The notes under the pieces are model-generated. The model made no database searches. It had not been told where the DNA came from and saw only the letters and a list, made by a program, of their open reading frames with translations. Position numbers and translations under genes: made by a program. Source: Pestalotiopsis fici W106-1 (lineage: Eukaryota; Ascomycota; Sordariomycetes; Amphisphaeriales; Sporocadaceae). From it: a stretch of DNA of 64,000 nucleotides. Positions 33,555 to 44,623 of this stretch are shown one piece after another (position 1 is the stretch's first letter; each line of letters starts with the position of its first letter). The stretch lies in assembly GCF_000516985.1 (NCBI RefSeq), contig NW_006917096.1, positions 3,333,606-3,397,605 on the forward strand. Direction: 5' to 3'.

Positions 33555-35550
33555 ATGACTCTTTCCGCCGACGCTGGTGCTTGCGCCTACGCTCCTTCTG
33601 CAACCAGCATCAACGACGAGGTTCGCAGATATTGCGACCTGAGTGTGAGGAACATCCACGTAAGCATCGGAAACTCGAGTATCAAGGCACCGTCGCGCCT
33701 AAAACGATTGCCCAGAACAATGTTTCAATTGCGGCACTCGGAGGTTGCGCACAAGAGTCTCTGGGAGCCGCTTCCGGGATGCCTCGGGTATGTAGAGGCT
33801 ATTGACAGAAGTGATCTAGGTGAAAGGCCCAATTGTTTCTTGTCGTCTTACCTCTCACAATGATTTTACTCAGCAACGATGTTATCAATCTTAATACTGC
33901 CTGGAAACCAATGCTAAGAATTGCGCAGATGGAAAATCATTCGTCCAAAAGGCCTTCTTACAAGACTCAGAGATTCAAGATTGGCTGGGGCATGAGGGCA
34001 AATTTGCGCTGTCACACAAAAGGCAAGGTGCCAGACCTCGTGTTCCTCTTCGCCTTTTACTCTGCCAGCGAAAATTCTGGAACCCTTTGGACTTTCCACT
34101 GTCTCTAGATTCCTTTGAAACGGTACGATCAGCCTTCAAACTTGGCCATCAGGTACTTGCAGCGTTCGTCCAAAACAATGGCCAATTCCATATCACTACA
34201 ATAAAAGCGCCAGGAGGCCATGAAAAGCTCCAATCGATCGGTAGATCAATCATTAATGTAACCGCTGATCGAAGGCTTTGCTAACGCTACCGTGCAGATA
34301 TTACCATCAAACTGCCCCAGATGCATCAACTTGGCAATTGCGGCCTCGCGTTGACGCACTTATTTCGTCAAGAAGCTACGAGAGCAATTATGCACGGATG
34401 GAACATATACGCAGATGTCAACGCGGGCGATGAGAGGACGAGAGTGACCCCACATGTTGAAGGCTTCACCAATTCAATCCAGTCGGCGTTTCCATCCTGG
34501 CCACATCCATTACTTCTTCCAGTCATATTGCTCAATGAGCACATATCCAGGGGCGAAGCGCTCAGAGACCAGATAATCGAGACTCTTCAGGATATATCGG
34601 GGACTCTCGGGGTCACGGCTTCAGGGCGACTCATCAACATGGAGATTACCGACTTTAAGCGCATTCGAGAGCTCATGATACACCCTCAAGAGCGAATCAC
34701 TCTGACTGCTAGAATCAATACTACCATAACCAATGCCATCAATTGCTTGGATGTGCTGCGATGGAATGCGCGATGCCGAGAGCGTATTGCAGCATGTTTC
34801 CAGGAGATAGAGTCATCGCTTACAGAGAACGCAAAGAATGGCCACAAAGAATTGCTGGACTACTTTGCTTTCATGGATGTACAAGCCACTGAATTGTCAG
34901 ATTTTGTAGAGTCACTCAAGCTGAGACTTGAGCTGCAATTGAGTGTGGTAAGTACACAATCGAGTACAACGAGGTCTGTAATAGATGATTCCTAACGTTG
35001 AACTTGTAATAGTTGAATAATCTTGTCGCCCAAGTCGACAATGATGTCAACTATGACATGGCTAGGCTGAGCGTCAAGATTGCGCAGGCTACCGGGTTGG
35101 ACAGTACGGCAATGAAGACCCTTGCCATTGTGACAGCCGTCTTTCTCCCGCCGACATTTATAGCCGTGAGTGCTTCGCATGAAATTTGCAGCTGGGAAAT
35201 TCACTAATTAGCCCTCTCAGACTCTCTTTAGTATGTCAATGTTTGACTGGAGCTCGTCCGAGTCTACCGACAGCGACTCACCCCAAGTTGTCGCATCGAC
35301 GTTTTGGATTTATTGGGCGGTCAGCGTACCGTTGACACTACTGATCCTTGTGGCCTTTAGACTCTGGTGGCGCCGACAGAAAGATCGCTACGCCGAAATG
35401 TACGGCATGGATAACATTAGGGTGGAATCTACTGATACCGATGCCTCATACATGAGGCCACATTACCACAAGTACCAAAACGGCCTAGTTGGTCCTCACA
35501 AGTATACAGTTCGTCCTCATAGGTATACGATACGGCAAAATTCGGATTAG
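33555..35550 (+). CDS. CorA-like Mg2+ transporter family protein (fungal, GMN-less)
   Basis: Five exons, 33555-33819, 33929-34240, 34298-34947, 35013-35165 and 35221-35550, give 569 aa; every junction keeps the frame. The first 400 residues form the helical cytosolic part with coiled-coil character (ERIAACFQEIESSL). The C-terminus carries the fungal CorA-like signature MKTLAIVTAVFLPPTFIATLFSM, then a loop with acidic/Ser residues and a second membrane helix (STFWIYWAVSVPLTLLILVAF). The canonical GMN loop is not present, so Mg2+ transport cannot be assumed. The tail has a repeated Tyr-rich element (PHKYTVRPHRYTIR). A second member lies at 57928-59336. Confidence 0.85.
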
Positions 35551-36140
35551 ATAACTGGATGAATATTTACTTTGCGACACAAGTACTCACCCATCTCCGA
35601 TTTGAGACCTTGGGCGACAAATCACCACCTGTACAAGGCATATATGATCTATTCCCCAGAGCTGGTTTTGTCTAATATGTGTGTAAGTGACACTCGAGCC
35701 GTTAGTAGTTACCTCTGACACATGTGACATCTTCCGACTCGGACCAGCGGGCCATCACCGGGTCTAGCACGGAAAGTTTCCGGAATGGCATGTTAGAGCG
35801 GGTCACAGGCGTCAGACCTTACACCTTGAAGCAAGGATTGAATGGATATCACAACGATTGATTTCAGCAAGATCGGAGGCCAGTTCGGGGCTATTCCGGA
35901 GTCCTGCTGGCTTGTTCTATGCTTGCACTTTCTCCGCACAGCTGTTGTGATGGAGTTACCCCAGATATCCTGAGCCTCGATAGCCGTGGGAATCTGGGGT
36001 AGTTGTGGGGTTTGGGGAGACGGAGGATTGTTCGCACAATGTATAAATCACGTTCATGCTTCCTTGATCGAGGTGACAAGCTTTGTATGATGCTTGGCGC
36101 TCGACAGTGACAACCTTGCCCGCCAATATCTCTCTTCAAT
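35551..36140. other. Intergenic region, nothing supported
   Basis: About 0.6 kb between two plus-strand genes; contains the expected promoter of the MFS permease. No gene recognised. Confidence 0.5.
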
Positions 36141-37918
36141 ATGCCAGACACCAAGGAGATTGTGTTGGACGAGATCGAGGCCGCAAGAGAAGGTGATCAG
36201 AAGAATGAATCAGAACCCACTGATGAGTATTCTGGGTTGGGCCCAGATGGCGCAGATTTCATGCGCGGTTATGGAATTTCCAATCAGAAGCGAATCACAC
36301 GAAAGGTTAGTGTACAACAAGAACTCTGGATCATTGTCAGAGTCGTTGATTCTGACGTATGTGTGGTAACAGATTGACTGCCGACTCCTGCCTGTTATGG
36401 GACTGCTCTACCTGCTAGCACACATTGACAGAGGCAATATAGGCAATGCCAAGATTGAAGGCATGGACAAGGCAATTGGCCTCGTAGGAAATCAATACAA
36501 TATTGCGACCACAATCTTCTTTGTCCCATATATCATTTTCGGTGAGTTTGGTCAATCAGCATGTTACTCGAAATCCATTAGCTAAACTCCAACGCATGCC
36601 AGAAATACCATCCAACATCATCATCAAGAAGATCCGACCGAGCTATTGGCTCTCCTTTCTCATGGTGGCCTGGGGAATAGTGATGGCTTGCATGGGGGTA
36701 GTAAACAACTTTGGAGAAATGGTGGCTCTGCGAGTATTGCTTGGACTATTCGAGGTATTTTCAGTCGCTCAACGTGGAAATCATGATACTAATTTCTCCC
36801 ACTCACAGGCTGGCTTCTTTCCTGGCGCCGTCTTTCTCGTCGGACAGTGGTATCCGAGGCATGAGCTTCAGCAGCGCCTGGCGCTGTTTTACACGGCTTC
36901 AGCATTCTCGGGCGCACTAAGCGGACTATTGGCCTTTGGAATCGCCGAAATGAATGGACTGCGCCGTGTCCCAGGGTGGAGATGGATATTCCTTATCGAG
37001 GGTGCCATCACCGTCTTTGTTGGCCTCATCATGTGCTTCTTGATTGCCGACAGCTACGAGCTCTGCAGCTGGCTGAGCGAAGAAGAGAAGCGCGTCGTCA
37101 AGCTTCGCTTGCAAATGTCTGGTGTGCAGACTGCGACTCAAGAAGGCGACGAGTTCTCTTGGAGACTCCTCGGGCAGACGATGATCGATTGGAAGATCTG
37201 GCTCGGTATCGTCATTGGCTGGGCCAATGCAACCCCCAACGCGGCATTCAAGTTCACCCTGCCGCAAATTATCCAGCAGTTTGGCTTCGACACAAAGACG
37301 GCGCAACTTCTTACTATCCCTCCGTACTTTTGTGGTGGTGTTTCGGCGTGGGTAACTGGGCGCCTTGCCGACAAGCACTCATGGCGTATGCCCTTCATCG
37401 TTGGACCGCTGATTGTCCTAGCTACTGCATTTGGCATACTCTTTGGTCTGTCAAATGACGTGAAGAGTCACATGCCGGCCATGTATTTCGGTATCATTCT
37501 GGCTGAGATTGGATACTATCCTATCCTACCGGGTTCCACGTCCTGGGTAAGCAACAACTTGGCCCCGTCTTGGAAGCGATCAATGGGAGTTGCCTGGCTG
37601 CTTGCGGCTGGCAACTTTGGCAGTAAGTTTTAGAAATCCCCAGTGGCAAGAAACACGCATCACTGACTTTTGAGAACAGGCTTTGTCGGAACTAATGTCT
37701 TTATCGACAAAGAAGGCCCTCGCTATCCGACAGGGTACGGTACCTCGTTGGGCTTCATCTGCCTTGCAATCATTGCTGCATTTGCCATGGAATTCTTTCT
37801 ATGGAGAGAGAACAGGGCTAAGAGTAAGGTGTCGGAACGTGAATTTCGACAACTCCATACGCAAGCGCAATTGGATGCAATGGGAGAAAAGAGTCCACTT
37901 TTTAGGTACATGCTGTAG
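36141..37918 (+). CDS. MFS anion:cation symporter, Dal5 (allantoate permease) family
   Basis: Plasma-membrane transporter with 12 predicted helices, probably for a carboxylate or vitamin-like anion. Five exons, 36141-36305, 36373-36541, 36603-36754, 36809-37622 and 37680-37918, give 512 aa. The first helix region has LLYLLAHIDRGNIGNAKIEGM. The motif LGLFEAGFFPGAVFLVGQWYP, with its first and last part split by an intron, and the GWRWIFLIEG segment are hallmarks of the ACS/Dal5 family. ATG 36141 is the only in-frame start near the conserved N-terminus. The acidic N-tail (KEIVLDEIEAAREGDQKNESEP) and a basic C-tail are cytosolic. Substrate cannot be read from sequence. Confidence 0.9.
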
Positions 37919-38083
37919 GCGATCACCATATCTACGTCAATGCTGTAAACCTACCACTGGTCAGTAATTGGATCCATTTCATGCTTCAACATATTCACTG
38001 TAGAAACATTCGGCCGGCAATAAAGACTCGATTTTATAGGCAGTTTAGATTGTCTACTCAATAAGATTTCCTATTCGAATCGC

Positions 38084-38536
38084 CTATTCGGCTGCGGCCT
38101 GCTGCTGCTGCATGGCCGTCACAATGTCTCGCACCGCAGCACTGTCGACAAATTCAACGATCTCCTTGATCAACTTTCCGTCGTCGGTCATCTTGAGCAC
38201 TATCATGTACTCATTTGCGTACGGCCCAGCGTCTGTCTCGCCCGTAGACCTCAGGTGCAACATGACCTTGCAGGCCACATCGTCCACCAGCATATCTTGT
38301 CCTTCAACGAGACTGAGTTTAACGTTTCGGATCATTTTGAATCCAGGAACTATCCAGGCCTGGTATTCAGTATTGCTGCGAGGCGGGCCTTTCCATGGTG
38401 GAGGAACGTTGGAAGGATGGATGATCTGCTTGCAGTCGGGCGTGCGCGAAGCTATAATCCCTTCGGCAGTGTTTGTGTTGAATCCGTCAATGTAGCTCTT
38501 GGCTGTCTGAATAAGAGTATTTCGGAGCGCAGACAT
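38084..38536 (-). CDS. SnoaL/NTF2-like small protein
   Basis: Intronless, 150 aa from ATG 38536. The sequence pattern (TAKSYIDGFNTNTAEGIIASRTPDCKQ, split here, then KMIRNVKLSLVEGQDMLVDD and VAMLHLRSTGETDAGPY-like strands) fits the cone-shaped alpha+beta NTF2-like fold of SnoaL and ketosteroid-isomerase-type proteins. In fungi such proteins act as isomerases, cyclases or dehydratases in secondary metabolism, or have no known role. It ends in a Gln-rich tail (MQQQQAAAE). It is convergent with the Dal5-type permease, with 165 bases between the stops. The neighbouring SDR pseudogene hints that a metabolic pair may once have existed here; that is speculation. Confidence 0.75.
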   Translation of the reverse strand: MSALRNTLIQTAKSYIDGFNTNTAEGIIASRTPDCKQIIHPSNVPPPWKGPPRSNTEYQAWIVPGFKMIRNVKLSLVEGQDMLVDDVACKVMLHLRSTGETDAGPYANEYMIVLKMTDDGKLIKEIVEFVDSAAVRDIVTAMQQQQAAAE

Positions 38537-38959
38537 GATCAATCAAGTGAATTGTAACTGGAAATCGTGACGTGGTTTTTTATGTCAATGGAGAGATGGC
38601 CGACGACGGACTGTGAAAATCAGATAGAGAAGAAAAAGCATAACCCCCCAACATAGTTTGTGATCTTTTTATAGAATTAGCCGTTATGCATGAGGTCTGT
38701 TGGTGCAGACAAACATGACGAATGCATTGGCCCAGCAGAGTAAATCCCACATTTCTCACCGTCAATCTAGGTATGACCAGCCCTAAATGGTCGATTTGTT
38801 CTTGATTGATGGTATTTTCTTTTCTAAATTTGAAGAAGGTCTTTTAACAAAGTTGTGTTGTTTGTAATCCCCTCTCCGTCTTGGTGGCCTTTGATCTTAT
38901 TTCGTTGCTCATAGAGCGGTCCGGGTACCTTGAGCTACCGTAGCCAGCACCTTTTGGTT
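38537..38959. other. Intergenic region upstream of SDR remnant
   Basis: About 0.4 kb, AT-rich, the promoter side of the SnoaL-like gene; no gene seen. Confidence 0.5.
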
Positions 38960-39345
38960 ATGGCTGCTCCTCAATTCGATGTTAACCCGAAGCAGCAGCA
39001 AGTTTCCCTTGCTGTTCGTATCGCCAACTCACTACGAAACCTAGATTATGCGCGATGTTGATCTTCATGGCTCCAATTACGGTATCGGACTCGAGACCAG
39101 CCGCCAACTGCTTAATATAGGTATCAGTGAATTAACATTGGCTATACGAAACCTGGAGAGGGGCCAAGCTTTTGCCAAAGACCCCGGCCCTGCACAAAGC
39201 CTAATGTTATCGAGGTATAGAAACTCGACCTATCCCTCTATGACTCCGTGGTGTCCTTTGCCGAACGTGTCTGGAGGGAGCTTGCGCGGCTTGATATCGC
39301 CACCCTCAACGGCGAAGAATTGCGGGTCCAGGGCCATTCAATCAG
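38960..39345 (+). pseudogene. Short-chain dehydrogenase/reductase pseudogene
   Basis: Begins with ATG 38960 (MAAPQFDVNPKQQQ), a typical fungal SDR N-terminus, but the frame closes at a TGA near 39059. The Rossmann motif GSNYGIGLETSRQLL and LTLAIRNLERGQAFAK continue in another frame. The expected KLDLSLYDSVVSFAERVW and RLDIATLN segment is back in the first frame and is interrupted by TAG at 39218-39220, where a Trp codon is expected. The catalytic YxxxK region is missing. So there are at least two frameshifts, one nonsense codon and a truncated 3' half. Confidence 0.8.
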
Positions 39346-41597
39346 ATATTGATCAAATCTTCGCCTTTGAGCCAGGTAAACCACAAAAATCCGAAGTCAA
39401 AAAGGACGGCATGCTTTCCCAGAAAATCCTGAAAGACGCACAAACTAAAGCGGCATTCCGGGCGGCCCCTAAAAAGTGTATTGAAATCCTTGAAACGAAC
39501 TTCAAAGGCAACACATAAACCTTTTGGACACCTTGGTCGATCCTGTCAAGACCGTCGGCGTGTCCAAGGACCCTACCAAGCAAAGCGTCAACTATTCGTA
39601 AGAGATTGTCTTGTTCAAGGGACAGCTTTCAAAATGTGTATAGAATGTGTGTGCCATCGCTCTTTGAAGAAAAGTTCTGGATCCGGACATTCCTTTGAGC
39701 ATTCCCCACAGGCTGCGTGAGAAGGAGAGATACATATGAAGTAATAGACTGGGGCTGGTGGCCGACTGATGGGATCGAGGCTCTGTTGTCCACGGAGAAC
39801 GTTCTAGACCATGTGGTAGCGCGAGGGAGAGAGTTTGCTGTCTCCTGAGCTGCTCATTCACCAGGGAGCAATGGAGTTGATCGCAAGTAGCATGATTCAT
39901 CAGACTGGTTGTTGCCGAGATCTTGGGGTTTTTAGTCTGTTCAGATCCATGGATTTCGTCCCATGGCCCAGTTGTTGTGGTCGTTGGATCTTGCAATGTT
40001 ACGTAGGAGAGCAGTGGAGTTGCCCGGCAAGTGGGCTTGAGAATTGGATCGATCGGGGGCGGCTGCCTATAGAAACGGTATTCCCGTTGTGTCTTGGGGG
40101 CGAGTTCGAGTCATTTCCGTCTCCTTTTGCTCCCATCCCTTTTGAACGCGTCGCTAGAGATGGCGCCGTTGTTTAACAACTGCAGCAACCGCGCGGAAAA
40201 AGCAGTTCTTGGACTTGAGGTGGGAAACACGAATGAAGTATTTGTCCGTGCTCAGCACTTGCGAGACGTTGTCTTTCATCTCATCTCTCATCTAATCTCA
40301 TCTCATCCAAACTCGAGAAAATCCCACATGGTCGCAGTTCGTCCGACCAATTTGGGGCTCATTAGGTGCAAAAGCACAGGCTGGAATGAGGCTCCTTCGC
40401 AACGGCTTTCCAGGCCCCCCACAATACCGCTAAACATCTAACCGTTGGGCCGGAATGCGACGCTAGCTAGTTGCCGACGACGCCGTTGCAAGTCGTAGGA
40501 ACAGTTTGCTCATCTAGAGCGACTCGACTCATACTAGATTGGCTGTGCGAACGCGTTCCAAGGACCAGCCGATGTGGCTTTCGTCACTCTGTAGGAATAG
40601 GAGATGCCTAGAAAAATCTGCTAGGGGCCGAATAGGGCCAAGCAAAGAGCGCAAGTTTAGCGGTCATGAAATTGACAAGATTCCAAGGGCGTCTGTTTTC
40701 TTTTTAGACGAATGGTCCAATTGCTTGCAATTATCCAGCCCCTATTATTAAAAGTGGCAATTGATGTTGTACAGCATCATGAATTTGCATGAAAATCTAG
40801 CTCATCGCAACAGCTCAATTATTACTTTGTATGCGACACGCTATAATTTAAGCTTCAGCAGCTCTCCCGGGCCTAACGAACATGCCCCTGGCTAATGCCA
40901 TGGAGTAAGGTAGTAGCGAGATTGCTTTGGTAGCCACTGAGCGCCACTGTCAGACGTAGAAACCCGGAATATTTTTCTGGCCAGACCTTTCTAGAATTAT
41001 GACAGGACTTCCCAGGCCAGGCTCGGAGTAGCATGCCGTCTTTTACGGCCCATGGGCTTGACAACCCGGCACTCGATATGCGGGATCCCCCAATTACATA
41101 CAAGCTTCGGGGACCAGGGTTCGGCCGAAACACGTTTGCAGGGAATTTTTTAATATCGACAGGATTATGTCGCGAGTTTATGCTTGAACATCGCAAGGAG
41201 AAATTGAAAACCCACCACACCCCTCATATACGACTATGTCATTGAAACGCTTGGTAGTGAACAAGTACGTAAACCAAAGTGTTCTGGGTCAGGGTGGATT
41301 GAGTAATGGCAAATGCCCTTGTATGAATCATGTTCACGACCCACTTGGTGAGTATGGGGAACAAGAAGAGAAATATATTATACGAGAAGTCCGGCTCTCG
41401 AATTGCTCTGATTCTTTGCTCGATATCTCCATCGTCAAAGCTCAATCAGACGCCTGTCACTCTTTCTTACAGCCCAGGGGCTATTACATTCTCTTTTTTA
41501 CTTTACAGTCTTTTCGACACTTTCGGTCTTGTGCCAGCACATTCCACTCTTTAACAATCGTCCCGGAGACAACTTTACAAAGAAAACTTTTATCAAA
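39346..41597. other. Non-coding or decayed sequence upstream of the CAP gene
   Basis: About 2.2 kb with only short frames. The stretch 39350-39520 is open but unrecognised and may be part of the SDR remnant. A pyrimidine-rich tract (41490-41530) precedes the CAP gene start. Confidence 0.4.
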
Positions 41598-42338
41598 ATG
41601 CGTTTCACTACTGGATTGGCCATTGCCGCTGCTCTGATCGGTGCCGAGGCACGCGTCAGACACGACAGCCGCCCCTACGGCAACCCCAATGAGAGCGGAT
41701 TCGGTGGATCATGGCCCGGATCCGGCGCCGGCTCATCCTCCGTGGCCGCCACATCTACTCACACGCGCACTGCCACTCACACGGCAGCAGCTTCCACCTC
41801 TTTTGTCACCTCGGTCACCAAGGCGTCAGACTCGTACCACTCGTCGTCGTCGACTGGCACCAAGACCAGCTCGACGACCGCCGCCGCCACCACCTCGGCC
41901 TCTTCCTCCTCTGGCTCCTTGACCACGGACGAGCAAAACGCCCTCGACGCACACAACAGCGCCCGCAGCGACGTCGGCACCTCGGCGCTGGTCTGGGACG
42001 CCGACCTGGCCGCCGAGGCGCAGGAGTGGGCCGAGACCATTGCCTCTCAGGGCTCGCTCACCCACTCGTCCACCTCCAACGAGGGCGAGAACCTGTACAT
42101 GGGCTACGACTCGACCCCCTACACGAGCGCCGTCGCCGCCTGGGTCTCGGAAAAGGCAGACTACAGCGGCGAGACCATTAGCTCGACAAACTACATGACC
42201 TTTGGCCACTACACCCAGGTCGTCTGGAGCACCACCACCAATGTCGGCATGGGTTCTGCCACCAGCTCTGATGGTGCCACCTACGTTGTCGCCCGCTACT
42301 CGCCCCCTGGCAACTACATTGGCGAGACTGCTTACTAG
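41598..42338 (+). CDS. Secreted CAP (SCP/PR-1-like) protein
   Basis: Intronless, 246 aa. The signal peptide MRFTTGLAIAAALIGAEA is followed by a Ser/Thr-rich, probably O-glycosylated linker (about 45-108) and a CAP domain (about 110-246). The CAP tetrad candidates are H119 (AHNSAR), E164 (GENL), a second acidic residue near 185 and H204 (TFGHYTQVVW). The C-terminal YSPPGNYIGETAY is typical of fungal Pry-like proteins, which bind sterols and fatty acids extracellularly. I find no cysteine in the mature protein, although many CAP proteins use disulfides. GC-rich codon use contrasts with the AT-rich flanks and fits a highly expressed secreted protein. Confidence 0.92.
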   Translation: MRFTTGLAIAAALIGAEARVRHDSRPYGNPNESGFGGSWPGSGAGSSSVAATSTHTRTATHTAAASTSFVTSVTKASDSYHSSSSTGTKTSSTTAAATTSASSSSGSLTTDEQNALDAHNSARSDVGTSALVWDADLAAEAQEWAETIASQGSLTHSSTSNEGENLYMGYDSTPYTSAVAAWVSEKADYSGETISSTNYMTFGHYTQVVWSTTTNVGMGSATSSDGATYVVARYSPPGNYIGETAY

Positions 42339-42631
42339 AGGTCTGATGCTGCCTGCATCTGTGTACACGGGCACGTTCTAAACCATGCATTTCATGTACA
42401 AAGTTTCATCCACTTTCTTTTATTCGATTCTTATAGACACTTGTTGATGTCTATGCTCGATGGCGAGCCTCTTTTTGGGACGGATTCTTGGTTAAAGTTC
42501 AGCTAGAAGTAGTACTTTTGGAATAAGACACTCGGTTGAAACACCACATTTTGGTTTCAGTGACTTGTTGATATGTTCCCAAAGTCTTGCTGTGACGCTT
42601 CATAATTGATATCCAGACATGATTAGAACCC

Positions 42632-43973
42632 TTAAAATAACGCAAGAGCGTTGGGTGGACTTGCGACGCCACCGGGCACCTGCATGGTGTGATTTCAGCT
42701 GTCTTGTCATGAAATTATACAAACACATATCTCACTCACATTCATTGGGGAACTAGACAAGAAGAAAATATATCGACCGGTAGAGGCGGAAATCTTGGCA
42801 AGATCTTCGAGATAGAAGAGTTCGCCAATGGGCATGCCCCAACCAGCCAGCAGCCACTCGTGGAGATGCCACTGTTCCTCGGTGCAAGGCCAGACCTCAA
42901 AGGAGCGTGAATCGCCAGCGACCGCCGCGAGTTTCCGATCCCATAGAAACTCGAGCAGCTCGCGGCTCGGCTGGATGCCGATATTGTCCGGCTTCTTGCT
43001 CTGATAAAGCTTGTCCAGCTCGTCGCGCTTGTTGTCGTTCATGGTCTCGTACTGTGCCAGGTATCCAAAGCGAATCATGAGTATGTCTCCCGGGCGGAAC
43101 ACGTCGAGGGTCAGGCCCTGGTCTTGGAGCGCCTGGGCGATTTCGCTGAACGGCACCGCGTACGATGTAAAAGCGTCGACAGTCTTGTGGTTTTTCAGTG
43201 CCCAGCTGTACCAGTCAATAAAGATGGCGCGACCGGCAATACCCTTGGCGGACACATCTGACAGACAGTGGAATTGTGTTAGGCATTTGATAACTGATCA
43301 AGACGGTTGATAGGTACCTACGATGTATACTGTTTGGATGCGAAGAGGTGGCAAAATCTTGCGCAGACCGACCCATGTAGTACAACTTTTCACAACTCAG
43401 ACTCGGCTCGGATAAAATGCATATGATATTGGCAAAGTTGAATTCTCATGTGCATACTAACCTGTTCTTTCTGATATGCATAATGGCGAAAGCCATCCCA
43501 CTGTGAACTGCATTGAGAATTAAACGACCACTATCACACCGAGTCTTAGTCAAGCCAAGCCCGAGACGGAATCAAACTTGTATCAACATACCTCATCATC
43601 ATGAGCATGCTTCAGTGGCGCCTTGTTGATGAGTGTCTGCTCCAGAGTCTTCCTAGGGAACTGGAATTGAGGCTTGGATGCGCCAGCCATTGACCAGCTG
43701 AGGTGGTGGTGTGACAGTCAGTAACAACACCAGCCAATCAATAGCAACAACATTTACTGATATATAGACTTGGAGCTAGAAAACGATGGGTGTCAAGACT
43801 CACTTCAAGGAGACTCTTTGCCCTGTTTGTATACACTCCTTGGCGGCTTGAGCTACAACATCATCGGTCAGGAGATTCAAGGTGCCAATCTGGTCGTCAG
43901 GGCTCCAGAGGCCCCACGCATTGCCGTGAGGGCCATTCTTATCAACGGGCAGGTCGGTGAATTTTGGATACAT
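42632..43973 (-). CDS. Putative cyclase family protein (kynurenine-formamidase-like fold)
   Basis: Metal-dependent hydrolase fold (cyclase family, PF04199-type). Six exons, 43804-43973, 43592-43697, 43462-43530, 43322-43385, 42740-43257 and 42632-42679, give 324 aa; all phases agree. Landmarks in order are GPHGNAWGLWSPDDQIGTLN, HAHDDEWSFNSQCSSQWDGFRHYAYQ (split by an intron), KGIAGRAIFIDWYSWA, PGDILMIRFGY and EVWPCTEEQWHLHEWLLAGWGMPIGELF. The last 16 codons (VPGGVASPPNALALF) lie in a separate 48-nt exon that a simple ORF scan misses. The usual HxGTHxDxxxH zinc motif appears as SSQWDGFRHY, as in many fungal members, so catalytic activity is uncertain. Probably cytosolic. Confidence 0.85.
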
Positions 43974-44623
43974 GATCAAAAGAAACGGTCGACCGCGGCC
44001 AGATGAATCATTGATTATATTACAGCTCTGGTGTACATTTTCTATAGAGCAAGCTATATTTCACCGGACCTCCAATTGAGGAGAGCGTTTCGTGCGGAGT
44101 GTTGGGGCAGTTGGGGAATAAGCACCCCGCTCGCTGCTCGCGAGCGTATTCATCCCCTCATCGGAAGAATGCCGGAAACGCCTTTAGAGATGGTCTTGTT
44201 CATGGTACAGGGTCATGACCTCGGAAAACTTGCCCAAGTCGTAGGGTGAGGTAAAAAGTAAGCTTCGGCCGATTGAAGTGAACTCTCTGTAGAGCTCACT
44301 CTTGAACGCATCTATCCAACGCGATATACCACGTCCGGAGGGCGGCCGACGTCCGAGGAAGAACCACAGTCATTTGGCCCGCTGTCGGAACATGGTATGC
44401 TTATATGAACGCAAGCGCATCGGTACACACGTTGATGTGAACACGACATTCGGAAGTAATCATACCGACGAGCGTAAAATACATCATTATCAGAACATTA
44501 TTGCTTTGAGTTGTAGCTAGCGTTGGGTTTCACATATACTGATGGGAGTGGAAGTCTTGTCACAAGATCAAGTTTGGTCACAGGCACGAATTGGTAATTA
44601 TCAAATGCAGTCAAAGATTATAT
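43974..44623. other. Intergenic region, nothing supported
   Basis: About 0.65 kb between two minus-strand genes. It should contain the cyclase promoter. Confidence 0.5.

Noticed and set aside
41711..42374. Long overlapping frames on both strands over the CAP gene
   Set aside because: Shadow frames caused by the high GC of the CAP coding sequence.
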